A stretch of DNA of 64,000 nt from Lacibacter luteus (GCF_004118265.1 NZ_SDHW01000005.1:248001-312000), one strand, 5' to 3'. Counted from the first letter of the stretch, positions 41,657 through 51,470 are shown. Notes: generated from the letters alone by a model not told the origin. Numbers and translations: made by a program.

Positions 41657-43555
41657 TTAGAGAAATAACTCCAGCTTATTCTTTGGACGTTTGCTTTCGA
41701 GCCATTTAAAGTTTTGCAATTTCTTTTGCTCTGCCGGTAACTGGCGGATGGGGTAGGTAGTGCCTTTTACGGAGCTTGTATACTTTACTTTTTGCGGACT
41801 TCTTTTTTTGAAGAACATATCAATCATATCGGCGGTGGTACGGTTCATGCCAATATAAGCACTATCATCATCCTGCGCATAATAAATACTTTCTGCAGTA
41901 CCTTTTGCATTTACATAATTCAATTCTCCGTCAACAAAAAAACCGTTAATGGTTCTGCCCTTTATCTGGTTAAAGAACTCTGCATTTTCTTTTACACTTT
42001 GAACCAGCATACCGTTTTCAAACACGTACATCCGTTTTGGTTTTTTGTTCTCGGTGAAAATATAAATCGTATCGCCGGTTATCTGGCTGCCTTTACTCCA
42101 TGCAATCGGGTCGTGAAAAAGTTGAAACACACTGTCAACACCCGAATAAAATAAACTGTCTGCAACAGCCTGCAACGAATCGTTATAAATACGCACATGC
42201 CTGAAGGCTGTAATAAAACGTAAGGTATCAGTTTCGGCTTTACTTCTTTTGCGTTGAAAAACTGTATCAGCAATTGCCACAGCATTACTGTCTTTCGGCA
42301 ATAAATTAGATGAATCGCTGCGTACAAGAGTTGGTTTTGTTTTTAAAGGCGGAGGTTTGTTATCAACAATACTGTCTTTTTTCAAAATTGGTTTCGCTGT
42401 TACAACGGGTGCAACAACCGAATCTTTTACACTAACAGGCGCAATACTGTCGGTTACAGCAATATCCTGTTGCAGTTGTTGGGAAGAATCTTTGCTGATG
42501 AGGGAATCAACTTTCAATAGCTTTGTTCCTTTTACTGTATCAAAAGCACGGATGTATCCGTCTTTGAATTGCGCAAGATCTTTCATTAAGCCCGAGTAAA
42601 TGGTATCTGCTGCAATGTAAATGGAGTCTTTGTTCTGCACTACCACCATCACCGGTTTTTCGGTTGCCAGGAAATTCTTGTTTGTTTTATTAAAGAACAC
42701 ACGGTTACTGAAGAGGAGCGCACCCTGAGCAGTGTCTTTGTACTGCACATTACCTTTTGCTTCGCCGTAACCTGTTTTGTCATCAAATGCAAAATCATCA
42801 GCAATCATGGTTGATGTGCTATCCTGCATGCGTGAGCGTGCGCCAAATTTTGCTTTCTTAAATTTCAGATCGTAATAACCTTCTCTTGTGTTAATAATGG
42901 AGTTACCGCTTTTAATAGTAGTGGGCGCAATAAACGTAGCAACCTGACTGCTGGTATTGTACAATAGCGAATCGCTTGCCAGTGCCACTTCCGGATCGCT
43001 CATTTTTACATTGCCGATGAAGTATACATCTTTAATATCAGCATAATAAAAACCTTGTTTACTGTACAGCGTTGTTTGTTTGCTTTCAATACGGCCGCCA
43101 TCTTTATACGAACCTACTTTGCCGTTCATGTCGTAGTCCATCTCATCGGTATAAAGCGTACTGTTGCCATCGCTCAGTTTTACTTTATCACGAAAGGTTG
43201 CCAGTTTTTTTGTGCCATCGTATTGCAGGTACTGGGAGTAGATGTTTACCGAATCGGATTCGTTGATGTGTACGTTGCCGTAGGCCTGCATGTAATTTGT
43301 CTTCTCGTTATACACAACACTGTCTGCAAAAAACTTAGTGCCGCCTTGCCAAACTTCAACATTGCCGCTCAGGATTTGCAGTTGCGTAACGGAGTCGATT
43401 GTTTTATAGTAAAACGTATTTGTTTTTTTAATTTGTACCACACGCACCGTATCGCTTGTTTGCGATGGGCGTGGAGGTGCTGTTTTTTTTTGTGCAGAAA
43501 CAACATTCAGCAGCAACAGAAAGACACTAAGAATAAAACCAACTCGAACAAACAC
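41657..43555 (-). CDS. OstA/LptA-like LPS transport protein
   Basis: A 632-residue periplasmic protein with a GTG start and signal peptide (MFVRVGFILSVFLLLLNVVSAQ). It contains the OstA/LptA-type beta-jelly-roll repeats in the N-terminal part (LQILSGNVEVWQGGTKFFADSVVYNEKTN, then YMQAYGNVHIN and YLQYDGTKKLATFRDKVKL) and again after a polar linker (about 360-430, many K/D/S). LptA bridges lipopolysaccharide between inner and outer membranes; this long Bacteroidota variant probably does the same with LptD, encoded divergently nearby. Its start is 14 bp from the MlaD-like stop, so co-transcription is likely. Confidence 0.82.
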   Translation of the reverse strand: MFVRVGFILSVFLLLLNVVSAQKKTAPPRPSQTSDTVRVVQIKKTNTFYYKTIDSVTQLQILSGNVEVWQGGTKFFADSVVYNEKTNYMQAYGNVHINESDSVNIYSQYLQYDGTKKLATFRDKVKLSDGNSTLYTDEMDYDMNGKVGSYKDGGRIESKQTTLYSKQGFYYADIKDVYFIGNVKMSDPEVALASDSLLYNTSSQVATFIAPTTIKSGNSIINTREGYYDLKFKKAKFGARSRMQDSTSTMIADDFAFDDKTGYGEAKGNVQYKDTAQGALLFSNRVFFNKTNKNFLATEKPVMVVVQNKDSIYIAADTIYSGLMKDLAQFKDGYIRAFDTVKGTKLLKVDSLISKDSSQQLQQDIAVTDSIAPVSVKDSVVAPVVTAKPILKKDSIVDNKPPPLKTKPTLVRSDSSNLLPKDSNAVAIADTVFQRKRSKAETDTLRFITAFRHVRIYNDSLQAVADSLFYSGVDSVFQLFHDPIAWSKGSQITGDTIYIFTENKKPKRMYVFENGMLVQSVKENAEFFNQIKGRTINGFFVDGELNYVNAKGTAESIYYAQDDDSAYIGMNRTTADMIDMFFKKRSPQKVKYTSSVKGTTYPIRQLPAEQKKLQNFKWLESKRPKNKLELFL

Positions 43556-43569
43556 GTACTTCTGATTTT

Positions 43570-44553
43570 TTATTTTTGATTCACACTATCTGCCAAAGGC
43601 GCTTTCAACGGTTCGGTTTTATCTTTCTTGCCAAATACAGAGAAGCTTACATAACGTTTGGGATGGGTTTTAAAATCATCCAGTAAAATATTAAGGCTTC
43701 TGCTCGTATTCTGCAGGTTGTTGTACAACTTCGGATCGTTGATCAACATACCCAATGAACCTTCGCCTTTATTAGCTTTCTGCAAAATTCCCTGTAATTG
43801 TGTGATGGTGTTGTTAAGATTGGCTACTGTTTCTTTCAATTGCAGCTCTGTTAACTTTTGCGAAGTATTCTTGAGGTTATCAATGGTTGTATTGAGCTTT
43901 TCGTTGTTGGTATTGAGGTTGGTGGTAAAGGCTTCTACATTGTTTAATGTTTTTGCCAGCGCACCGTTTTTGCTGTTCATTAAAACCGATAAGTTGTCGG
44001 ATGTGGTTTTAAGATTGGCAATTGTATGTTTCAAATTTGCTTTTGTATCTGCATCAAACATACTGTTTACATTACCCAGTACAAGTTTTAACGAATCAAC
44101 AGCCTGTTTAATATTCGCCATAACAGGATCAACACTGGTCATGATTTTCGACAATATATCGGGATTGCTTGAGCTCAATACCGTATCGCCTTTGGCAAGA
44201 AAACCGGGACCACTACCGGGCACAATGCTGATAGAAGCACTACCCGTAAGACTGCTGTTGATTATTGCAACAGAATTTTTCGGAATGTTTACTTCTTCCA
44301 GCAGGTTAATGGTAACAACAACCTCACTCACATTTTTATCGAGTGCACTTATTTTATATACATTACCGATACGGAAGCCTTTAATTTTTACAAGATTGGC
44401 AACTTCCAATGAGCCTGCATCGGGGAAACGGGCATAAATGACATTTGATTTTTTTAAAATCGTTTTGCCTTTCAGAAAATTAAAACCCAGGATAAGAAGG
44501 GTAACGGCTATTACAGTTAAGGCGCCTACTTTGGTTTCGTTTGAAACTTTCAT
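43570..44553 (-). CDS. MlaD/MCE domain protein
   Basis: A 327-residue protein from the ATG at 44553 (MKVSNETKVGALTVIAV). One N-terminal membrane anchor (about 8-28) precedes the MCE domain (IYARFPDAGSLEVANLVKIKGFRIGNVYKI to GSASISIVPGSGP), and the C-terminal half is a long coiled-coil-like region (VDSLKLVLGNVNSMF, NLNNTITQLQGILQKA). MCE proteins carry phospholipids between membranes. No MlaE/F permease genes are adjacent here. It is followed closely by the OstA-like gene, an envelope-biogenesis context. Confidence 0.88.
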   Translation of the reverse strand: MKVSNETKVGALTVIAVTLLILGFNFLKGKTILKKSNVIYARFPDAGSLEVANLVKIKGFRIGNVYKISALDKNVSEVVVTINLLEEVNIPKNSVAIINSSLTGSASISIVPGSGPGFLAKGDTVLSSSNPDILSKIMTSVDPVMANIKQAVDSLKLVLGNVNSMFDADTKANLKHTIANLKTTSDNLSVLMNSKNGALAKTLNNVEAFTTNLNTNNEKLNTTIDNLKNTSQKLTELQLKETVANLNNTITQLQGILQKANKGEGSLGMLINDPKLYNNLQNTSRSLNILLDDFKTHPKRYVSFSVFGKKDKTEPLKAPLADSVNQK

Positions 44554-44659
44554 GTGTTGGTGAGGGAAGCGTTGAAAATTCCCTATGAGGTCAAAAATAA
44601 GAAATGTTTCCCCGCTTAACACAGTAAAGAGGGAAACAGCTGTTAAAATGTAAGAGAAA

Positions 44660-45622
44660 TTACTTGCGTTTTGTTTCTGCTGCGTTTTGTACAACAGGTT
44701 TTTCCACTAAATCTCTGTAGCGTTTAATGGAGCGTGTTATACTTTCTGCCATTTGCTGCTGACCGTCAGGGCTCATTAAGTATGCTTCTTCATCTCTGTT
44801 CGAAAGAAAGCCCAGCTCAATTAAAATACTCGGCATAGCAGTTGCCTGCAATACCCAAATACCTTTCTGACGTTGCTTTACGCCACGGCTGAAACGGCCA
44901 AGGCTGGTAAATTCTTCCTCTACAATTGTTGCCAACTTAACACTGCTGGCAAAGAATTGTTTGGTCCACAAAGCAACTTGTTGTTTAACGATGGGATCGT
45001 TTATATTAATATTGAAGGCAGTAGTATCGTCCTTTTCATTCTGAAATACATCACCGTTTTCCAACAGGATATCTTCTTTGTCATCTTGCTTATGGGCCGC
45101 AAACACAAAGGTTTCCGTACCATTGGCAGGGTTGGGATGATAATAGGTTTTATAAACAGGAACAGTACGTGTTTTCTTAATTTTCTTTTTGCCTTTACCT
45201 TTTACATAATACGTTTCGGTACGGGAGCCTTCCCGTCTAACCTCACGAAGATTGGGTGCAAAGTTGCAATGGATGGATACAAAGAGATTGCCTTTGTTTT
45301 CATTAGCAAAGTTGGCACGCTCACGCAACCCTATAAAAAAAGGAGTGGGGCGTGTTTCCATTATTTTTACATCGGGCAACTGACGGGTTAATTCTTCAAC
45401 AACTTTTTTCGCCACTTCGTACGAAATAACATCTTCCTGTCCGTTGGCGCCATGTGTACCATCTGGGCTGCTCATGCTGCCTTTAAAACCATGGCCCGCA
45501 TCAATAATAATGGTTTTAATTTTTGCGGCACCGGCATTCTGGTTCCTTTTGCTTGTAAAAGAAACAGCAACTAATGCTAACATTACTAACGAAGCAATTC
45601 CGGGTAGCCAGTTTTTCTTCAT
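44660..45622 (-). CDS. N-acetylmuramoyl-L-alanine amidase
   Basis: A 320-residue exported amidase from the ATG at 45622 (MKKNWLPGIASLVML). The Amidase_3 domain has the zinc ligands in IIIDAGHGFKG (H), the Glu of GQEDVISYEVA, FVSIHCNF (H) and the catalytic Glu in ILIELGFLSNRDEE. It cleaves the amide bond between MurNAc and the stem peptide in peptidoglycan. An insertion of about 45 residues (RTETYYVKGKGKKKIKK, FVFAAHKQ) lies between the third and fourth motifs. It is divergent from lptD across 88 bp. Confidence 0.92.
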   Translation of the reverse strand: MKKNWLPGIASLVMLALVAVSFTSKRNQNAGAAKIKTIIIDAGHGFKGSMSSPDGTHGANGQEDVISYEVAKKVVEELTRQLPDVKIMETRPTPFFIGLRERANFANENKGNLFVSIHCNFAPNLREVRREGSRTETYYVKGKGKKKIKKTRTVPVYKTYYHPNPANGTETFVFAAHKQDDKEDILLENGDVFQNEKDDTTAFNININDPIVKQQVALWTKQFFASSVKLATIVEEEFTSLGRFSRGVKQRQKGIWVLQATAMPSILIELGFLSNRDEEAYLMSPDGQQQMAESITRSIKRYRDLVEKPVVQNAAETKRK

Positions 45623-45690
45623 GATTTGAATTCTTTTTATGGGTTCGTAATTCAAAAACAACATTCACAGTTCGTTAATGCAAATGTGGT

Positions 45691-45698
45691 TATTTTTG
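45691..45698 (+). promoter_or_regulatory. putative -7 box of lptD
   Basis: TATTTTTG, an exact TAnnTTTG match, 12 bp before the ATG at 45711. It lies downstream of the alternative start at 45678 and so supports the later one. Confidence 0.5.
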
Positions 45699-45710
45699 CC
45701 GCCACTGCAT

Positions 45711-48515
45711 ATGTATAAGCGCTGTAAAGTTAATTATAAATCTGTTTTATTTGCTGCAATAACCCTGTTGTTACTGTATGGCTTAACGGTTGAAGGCCGT
45801 AATGCATTTCGTATGCAGGATTCTTTTTTGCAAGCTTTAACATATTCTGCCAACAAAGCAACTGCATCATCCACACCTGAACATACTGTTGCTGTTGCTG
45901 AGAAGATGAAAGATGGAGATGAATTGGCCGTAAACAGTATGTTAAATGATACTGTTCCTAAACCCAACGATACAATTCCTGCTGTCGATTCTTTACGCAA
46001 AAAAGATTCGCTTGTACAGAAAATTGATACGTTTGATCTGAAGTTTTCGAAAGATACATTGGATGCACCTGTAGAGTTTGAAGCAGAAGATTCGATGGTG
46101 CTCGATATTCCCAACAAACAGATTTACCTGTATAACAAAGCTTCCGTTAAGTTTAAAGATGTAGCGCTCGATGCATCGGTAATTAAGCTCGATCAGCCAA
46201 CACAAATATTAACGGCCTATTCAACAAAAGATTCGGCCGGTAAACGTATGGGTGTGCCTGCTTTTAAACAGGCCGAAAGTGCTTTTACATCCGACACTAT
46301 CCGTTATAATTTTAAAACGCAACGAGGTTTAACCATTGGTACCTACACACAGGAAGGGGAGATGTTTATTTATGGCGAAAAGGTAAAACGTGTAAGCCCT
46401 ACTGTTTTCTTTGCAGAGAAAGCAAGATTTACTGTTTGTAATTACGATACGCCTCACTTTGCATTTAAAGCAAAAAAAGTAAAGTTCATCAGTAACAATA
46501 TTGCAGTAACAGGTTCTGTTCGGCCGGAAGTTGAAAATATTCCTATCCCCATTGGCTTGCCTTTCGGCATATTTCCTATGAAGCAGGGCAGAAGAACCGG
46601 CTTACTGCCTCCGCAACCTGTTGCCAACGATCAGTTGGGTTTTGGTTTGGAAGGATTGGGTTATTATAAAACGATTGGTGAGTATTGGGATGTAACAGTT
46701 CGGGCCAACATCTATTCCTATGGGTCATATAACTTGTTTTTAACTCCTAAGTATACAAAACGGTATCGTTACGATGGTAATTTTAATCTTAGTTATATGA
46801 ATAATAAGATCGGGTTCAAAGGCGATCCTGATTACCGTCCACCAAGCCGAAATTTCGCTGTGCAATGGAGTCACAGCCTTAACGCAAAAGCAAGACCAGG
46901 ACAAACATTCAGTGCAAACGTAAACGTAGCTACAAGCTTATTCAACCGCTTCTTTCCTACAAATGCTACTCAGAATTTTGAGAATACACTTACTTCGTCT
47001 ATCGCTTATCAACGAAGCTGGACAGGTAAGCCTTTCAATTTAACGGTAAGTGCCAATCATAACCAAAACACCAATACTAAACTCTTTAATGTAAACCTGC
47101 CCGATGTTGGTTTTACAGTAAATACGATTTATCCTTTCCAGAAGAAAGAAATGGTTGGTACCCCAAAATGGTATGAGAAATTGGGTGTTGCTTACAACGG
47201 TACATTTAAAAACCAGTTCTCTTTTTACGATACGGCATTTAGCTTTAAGCAATTGATCGATACATTCCAGTGGGGTGCACGGCACAGCGTTCCTATTCAA
47301 TTATCGTTACCGCAGATGGGGCCGTTACAGGTTGGCCCGGCAATCAGTTTCGATGAAACATGGTATGCACAGGAGTTTATCCGCAAGTGGAATCCTGCTA
47401 CTAAGAAACTCGATACCATTGTAAACAAAGGCTTTTATTCCGGCAGGCAAATGAGCTTTGGTCTCAACTTCAGCACAGCCATGTTTGGTACGCTTAATTT
47501 TAAAAAGAAGAACAGTAATGTAAAAGCATTGCGTCATGTGGTGCGGCCAACGCTGGGTTTAAGTTATCGCCCCGATATGGCAAAAGACCAATGGTATACC
47601 GAACAGGTTGATAGTACAGGCCGTACTTATCGCTTTAATAAATTTGATGGATCGTTGTATGGTGGTTTATCCGAAGGACAATCGGGTTTTGTAAGTTTTA
47701 CGTTGGATAACAACCTTGAGATGAAAGTGCGTGATAAAAAAGATACATCGGAAGCAGCTACCAAAAAAGTGCGCTTGATTGATGGTTTTGGTTTATCAAC
47801 CGGGTATAATCTGTTGGCTGATTCATTTCCGTTAAGTGATTTTAATTTATACCTGCGCAGTAACCTGTTTGAAAAAATAAGTTTAACTGCAGGTGCAAAT
47901 GTTACCCCTTATCAGCTCGATAAAACAACCGGTTTCCGTAAGCATGCCTACACCTGGCAGGGTGGCGATAAGTTTTCGTTAGGTCGTTTTACCAGTGGCT
48001 TTGTTTCTGTAAGTACGCAGTTTAAGAGCAAACCAAAAGATGAGAAGAAAGAAAAAGAGAAACAGGAAATTGAAAAGAACAGACGTAACAGCGGCGAAGC
48101 AGATGAATCAAACAGGGAGTTGAATGCTGTACAGCGTAATCCAAACGAATTTGTTGACTTTAATATACCGTGGAGTTTAAACCTGTCTTATTCGTTGAAC
48201 TTTACCCGGCAGTTGAAAAGTGATTATTCGGGCTTTGAAACAGTACTTGCACAATCCATCAACTTCAATGGCGATTTTAATTTAACAGAGAAGTGGAAGA
48301 TGCAGGGCAGTGGCACTTTCGATATACAAACCAGAAAGCTGCAGTATTTTACCACATCTATTTCACGTGATCTGCATTGCTGGCAGTTATCCATTAACGT
48401 AACTCCAATTGGTGTTTACCGTTCGTTCAGCATCAGCATCAACCCTAAATCATCGTTGTTGAGAGATCTGCGTATTAACCGTTCACGCTTCTTTTATAAT
48501 CCAACACAGTATTAA
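45711..48515 (+). CDS. lptD: LPS-assembly outer-membrane protein LptD
   Basis: A 934-residue protein from the ATG at 45711 (an earlier ATG at 45678 lies before the likely promoter). After a signal-like N-terminus (KSVLFAAITLLLLYGLTVEG) comes an OstA-like periplasmic domain (MVLDIPNKQIYLYNKASVKFKDVALDASVIKLD, about 130-280), then a large beta-barrel with FGIFPMKQGRRTGLLPP, GYYKTIGEYWDVTVRANIYS and a last strand near the C-terminus. LptD inserts lipopolysaccharide into the outer leaflet. It is divergent from the amidase/MlaD/OstA-like genes, forming an envelope-assembly block. Its stop overlaps the plsC stop by 4 bp. Confidence 0.88.
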   Translation: MYKRCKVNYKSVLFAAITLLLLYGLTVEGRNAFRMQDSFLQALTYSANKATASSTPEHTVAVAEKMKDGDELAVNSMLNDTVPKPNDTIPAVDSLRKKDSLVQKIDTFDLKFSKDTLDAPVEFEAEDSMVLDIPNKQIYLYNKASVKFKDVALDASVIKLDQPTQILTAYSTKDSAGKRMGVPAFKQAESAFTSDTIRYNFKTQRGLTIGTYTQEGEMFIYGEKVKRVSPTVFFAEKARFTVCNYDTPHFAFKAKKVKFISNNIAVTGSVRPEVENIPIPIGLPFGIFPMKQGRRTGLLPPQPVANDQLGFGLEGLGYYKTIGEYWDVTVRANIYSYGSYNLFLTPKYTKRYRYDGNFNLSYMNNKIGFKGDPDYRPPSRNFAVQWSHSLNAKARPGQTFSANVNVATSLFNRFFPTNATQNFENTLTSSIAYQRSWTGKPFNLTVSANHNQNTNTKLFNVNLPDVGFTVNTIYPFQKKEMVGTPKWYEKLGVAYNGTFKNQFSFYDTAFSFKQLIDTFQWGARHSVPIQLSLPQMGPLQVGPAISFDETWYAQEFIRKWNPATKKLDTIVNKGFYSGRQMSFGLNFSTAMFGTLNFKKKNSNVKALRHVVRPTLGLSYRPDMAKDQWYTEQVDSTGRTYRFNKFDGSLYGGLSEGQSGFVSFTLDNNLEMKVRDKKDTSEAATKKVRLIDGFGLSTGYNLLADSFPLSDFNLYLRSNLFEKISLTAGANVTPYQLDKTTGFRKHAYTWQGGDKFSLGRFTSGFVSVSTQFKSKPKDEKKEKEKQEIEKNRRNSGEADESNRELNAVQRNPNEFVDFNIPWSLNLSYSLNFTRQLKSDYSGFETVLAQSINFNGDFNLTEKWKMQGSGTFDIQTRKLQYFTTSISRDLHCWQLSINVTPIGVYRSFSISINPKSSLLRDLRINRSRFFYNPTQY

Positions 48516-49255
48516 GCATTGGCTTCGTAATACTGCCACATTTTAGCGAAGATGTTTTCACGCAATTGTTTTACATCACTCATCTGCATGTTTTTTGTTT
48601 CAACAGGATCGAGAAAATGCATTTCAATTTTAGAAGGCCAGAAGTAAAACACTTTATTTTGCGGTAATACTTTTTTTGTGTTGAACAACACTGCAGGTAT
48701 TACCGGTTTGCCTGTTTCAATAGCTAAACGGAATGCGCCGTCTTTAAATTCTTTTAAAGGTTTGTTGGTTTTATTACGTGTTCCTTCAGGATAAATACAC
48801 ATGTGCAGGCCCATATCCAGCACACGCTTCATATAGGTATAACTTTTTAAACGGCTTTCTTCGCTTTTACGATCAACCAATACACTTCCTCTTTTATAAA
48901 TAAGGCCAAAGAGTGGAATTTTTGCCATTTCAATTTTTGCAATGGTTTTGTTACCACCCGGAATACCCGGCGATGTTACCGGTACATCCATAAACGAGTT
49001 GTGATTACATACCACCACATAGTTTTGACTGCTTACAAATTTTTCTTTTCCTTTTATGATTAGCCGTATACCGGCAAGGGGAAGCCACACAGACATCCAT
49101 ATTCTCGAAAGTTGTATAAAACGTTTTGTTCGTTTTGGTTCGGGAGTAAAACCAATAAGCCAGGTTGGTATCAAAACAAAAAGCATTGTAGCAATAAACG
49201 TAAGCATTGCCCATGCAGCAAAAATTCGTCCGAGTATATTCTTAAGCATCTGCAT
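48512..49255 (-). CDS. plsC: 1-acyl-sn-glycerol-3-phosphate acyltransferase
   Basis: A 247-residue enzyme of phospholipid synthesis that acylates lysophosphatidic acid. Catalytic HX4D is CNHNSFMDVP (about 83-92), and the second motif is YPEGTRNKT; FKDGAFRLAIETGKPVIPAVLF matches the third block. An N-terminal membrane helix (IFAAWAMLTFIATMLFVLIPTWLIG) anchors it to the inner membrane. Its start overlaps the ung stop by 1 bp, so the two form an operon. Confidence 0.9.
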   Translation of the reverse strand: MQMLKNILGRIFAAWAMLTFIATMLFVLIPTWLIGFTPEPKRTKRFIQLSRIWMSVWLPLAGIRLIIKGKEKFVSSQNYVVVCNHNSFMDVPVTSPGIPGGNKTIAKIEMAKIPLFGLIYKRGSVLVDRKSEESRLKSYTYMKRVLDMGLHMCIYPEGTRNKTNKPLKEFKDGAFRLAIETGKPVIPAVLFNTKKVLPQNKVFYFWPSKIEMHFLDPVETKNMQMSDVKQLRENIFAKMWQYYEANA

Positions 49256-49932
49256 TATGGTAGTTTCCAGTCAATAGGTTCAAGACCTTGTTGTAGCAGC
49301 AATTCGTTTGTTTTTGAAAAATGTTTGCAACCAAAGAAACCTCTTGATGCACTTAAAGGCGAGGGGTGCGCAGCTTTTAATACATAATGTTTTGTTTCAT
49401 CGATGAGGCGTTGTTTTTCCTGCGCAAAGTTGCCCCAAAGAATAAATACAACTCCTTTTTTTTCTTCGGATATTTTTCGGATAACGGCATTTGTAAATTC
49501 TTCCCAGCCAATTTTTGAATGACTGGCAGGTTCGTTTGCTCTTACAGTTAAGAAAGCGTTGATTAATAACACACCTTGCTGCGCCCATTTTGTAAGATTC
49601 CCATAGCGTGGGGGCATGCCCACACCCATATCGCTTTCTATTTCTTTATACATATTAATTAGCGAGGGTGGAGGCGGTACTCCATCCTGCACCGAAAAGC
49701 ATAGACCATGCGCCTGGCCCGGACCGTGGTATGGATCCTGACCGAGTATTACAACCTTCACTGCATCGAAAGGAGTTTGTGCAAATGCATTAAAGATGAG
49801 CGAACCAGGCGGATAAATAGTTTTGCCCTGTATACGTTCTGTTTTAAGAAAAGCTACGATCTGCTGAAAATAAGCTTTTGGAAACTCCTGTTTCAGTTCG
49901 TTCTTCCAGCTTTCTTCAATTTGAACATCCAT
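49255..49932 (-). CDS. ung: uracil-DNA glycosylase
   Basis: A 225-residue family 1 enzyme from the ATG at 49932; an upstream in-frame TTG (49953) is less likely. Motif A is VILGQDPYHGPGQAHGLCFSV with the catalytic Asp, and motif B is AAHPSPLSASRGFFGC, carrying the His that positions the uracil; LLINAFLTVRANEPASH and FILWGNFAQ also match. It removes uracil from DNA. Full length. Confidence 0.96.
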   Translation of the reverse strand: MDVQIEESWKNELKQEFPKAYFQQIVAFLKTERIQGKTIYPPGSLIFNAFAQTPFDAVKVVILGQDPYHGPGQAHGLCFSVQDGVPPPPSLINMYKEIESDMGVGMPPRYGNLTKWAQQGVLLINAFLTVRANEPASHSKIGWEEFTNAVIRKISEEKKGVVFILWGNFAQEKQRLIDETKHYVLKAAHPSPLSASRGFFGCKHFSKTNELLLQQGLEPIDWKLP

Positions 49933-49942
49933 GCACAATACG

Positions 49943-49974
49943 TTTGGATGCAATGGTACTAAAAATTATCTTTG
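49943..49974 (+). promoter_or_regulatory. promoter of tRNA-Arg
   Basis: TTTG at 49943-49946, 20 bp, TATCTTTG at 49967-49974: a good match to the Bacteroidota -33/-7 consensus, 20 bp before the tRNA. Confidence 0.65.
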
Positions 49975-49994
49975 CACCCTCTTATCAAAAAGCT

Positions 49995-50068
<74 letters not shown>

Positions 50069-50070
50069 CA

Positions 50071-50094
50071 AAACCGCATCAATTGATGCGGTTT
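50071..50094 (+). terminator. terminator of tRNA-Arg
   Basis: A perfect palindrome with a stem AAACCGCATCA/TGATGCGGTTT followed by a T-run. The remaining gap to 50351 (about 255 bp) shows no gene. Confidence 0.92.
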
Positions 50095-50351
50095 TTTTAT
50101 TGTCGTATAAATTCTACAAAGGCGTATGTAAAAAACAGATACTTTTATACCGAACGATTATTGTATCAGCTGACCTTACAGAAACTTCACCCTCCGTACC
50201 AATTTCCTCTTAAAAACATCCGCTACCCGTTATCACCCAACAAACAGTCGATTTAATTGTAATGATAACATTACAAGTTCATCCAATTCTCTTGAAGTTC
50301 CATAACAAACCATTGGAAGGCCATAATCAATTGCTTATATAAAAAGAGAAA

Positions 50352-50774
50352 ATGATGAAGAAAATTTTATGCATTTGCATTTGCATGGTTATTATTAATG
50401 CAGCTCGTTCGCAGGTTTATGTACAGGCAGGTGGCGGTATTACAACAAATGGTACCGGTGGCGGCGATCTTAGTATAGGTTATGCTGCTAAGAAAACCAC
50501 GTTCTCAGTTGGTTATTTTGCACTGATCGATAACTCTGAACCTTTGTTATTGAATGTACAGGGTGGCTATAAGATCAATAAAGCATGGCGGGTTTATGGA
50601 GGTTATGTACGTAAGCAGGTTTCGGCAAATGTGAAATCGATGAATACCAATTCCTGGTTAGCGGGGGTAGAGTACAATACCAAACGCTTTAAAAAAGGTA
50701 ACTTCTATTATGCGGCTAACTACATACCGCATTATTTCTTTGTAACAGTTGGTATGAAGTTCAATTATAAATAA
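50352..50774 (+). CDS. small exported beta-barrel-like protein
   Basis: A 140-residue protein with signal peptide MMKKILCICICMVIINAARSQ (start ATG 50352; the ATG at 50355 is equally possible). The rest alternates strands typical of an eight-stranded barrel (FSVGYFALID, LLLNVQGGYKI, WRVYGGYVRKQVS, FFVTVGMKFNYK). The C-terminal MKFNYK looks like an outer-membrane insertion end. Unassigned; probably outer membrane. Confidence 0.7.
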   Translation: MMKKILCICICMVIINAARSQVYVQAGGGITTNGTGGGDLSIGYAAKKTTFSVGYFALIDNSEPLLLNVQGGYKINKAWRVYGGYVRKQVSANVKSMNTNSWLAGVEYNTKRFKKGNFYYAANYIPHYFFVTVGMKFNYK

Positions 50775-51022
50775 CACAGTTATTCCGGAACAGGTTAAAC
50801 TGTTTCGGAATAAATAAAAAATAGTTTGAAAAATATTTGCATATCTGAAAGAAGACAGTAATTTTACGGTCAGAATTGAATCCGGCCCTATAACATTTAT
50901 CCCTCCGTTTTCAATTTCCATTTTACTTTAATTTCTATTATCCGGAAACCCTTCCAAGAGTCCTTTATTGAACCAAATTGATTCCAATCCTATACACAAG
51001 GTTGTACTTAATCAATTTGTAT

Positions 51023-51400
51023 ATGAAAACGAAATTTGTACCTGTAATTGCTGCCATCATGATTACCCTTCTGTTCATTAATACCGGCAATGCCGCCAGC
51101 ATTTCATCCAAAAAAGTTTGGCCGAAAGTATATGATGTTCAGTTCGAACAACAAGGTTCTTCTGTAGTTCTTCAATGGAAAGCAGAAAATGAGCCAAAGG
51201 ATATTTATTACGAGATTGAAACGAGTGCCGATGGCAAAGAATTTAAAACTGCTGCTATTGTTTTAGGCGGCTTTGCCAACGATCAGCATTACATCTACAA
51301 GTACAAAGCGAAAAAAACAACCACGGCAAAAACATTCTACCGCATTAAACAAATGAATAATGATGGCACTTACCGTATTGTAAGCGAGCAATCATTCTAA
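51023..51400 (+). CDS. exported protein with one Fn3/Ig-like domain
   Basis: A 125-residue protein from the ATG at 51023 (an earlier ATG at 50978 lies before the signal peptide and is not preferred). The signal peptide MKTKFVPVIAAIMITLLFINTGNA precedes one beta-sandwich domain: VQFEQQGSSVVLQWKAENEPKDIYYEIETSADGKEFKTA and FYRIKQMNNDGTYRIVSEQSF. The last part is the Fn3-like repeat seen before T9SS sorting domains, but no sorting signal follows. Function unknown. Confidence 0.75.
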   Translation: MKTKFVPVIAAIMITLLFINTGNAASISSKKVWPKVYDVQFEQQGSSVVLQWKAENEPKDIYYEIETSADGKEFKTAAIVLGGFANDQHYIYKYKAKKTTTAKTFYRIKQMNNDGTYRIVSEQSF

Positions 51401-51440
51401 ACATATTCAACGAACTGTTGGTTCTCTTATAGGTAAATAC

Positions 51441-51470
51441 GCCGTCCTTATTCTTAAGGATGGCTTTTTT
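51441..51470 (+). terminator. terminator after the Fn3-like gene
   Basis: GCCGTCCTTA pairs with TAAGGATGGC (10 bp, one G-U) with a 4-nt loop, followed by a run of nine T. Confidence 0.9.

Noticed and set aside
43055-43579. 174-codon plus-strand frame opposite the OstA-like gene
   Set aside because: The minus-strand OstA-like protein has clear repeats and a signal peptide; the plus frame has no coherent domain.
43658-44437. 259-codon plus-strand frame opposite the MlaD-like gene
   Set aside because: The minus-strand MCE protein is clearly recognised. The plus frame is a by-product of its codon use.
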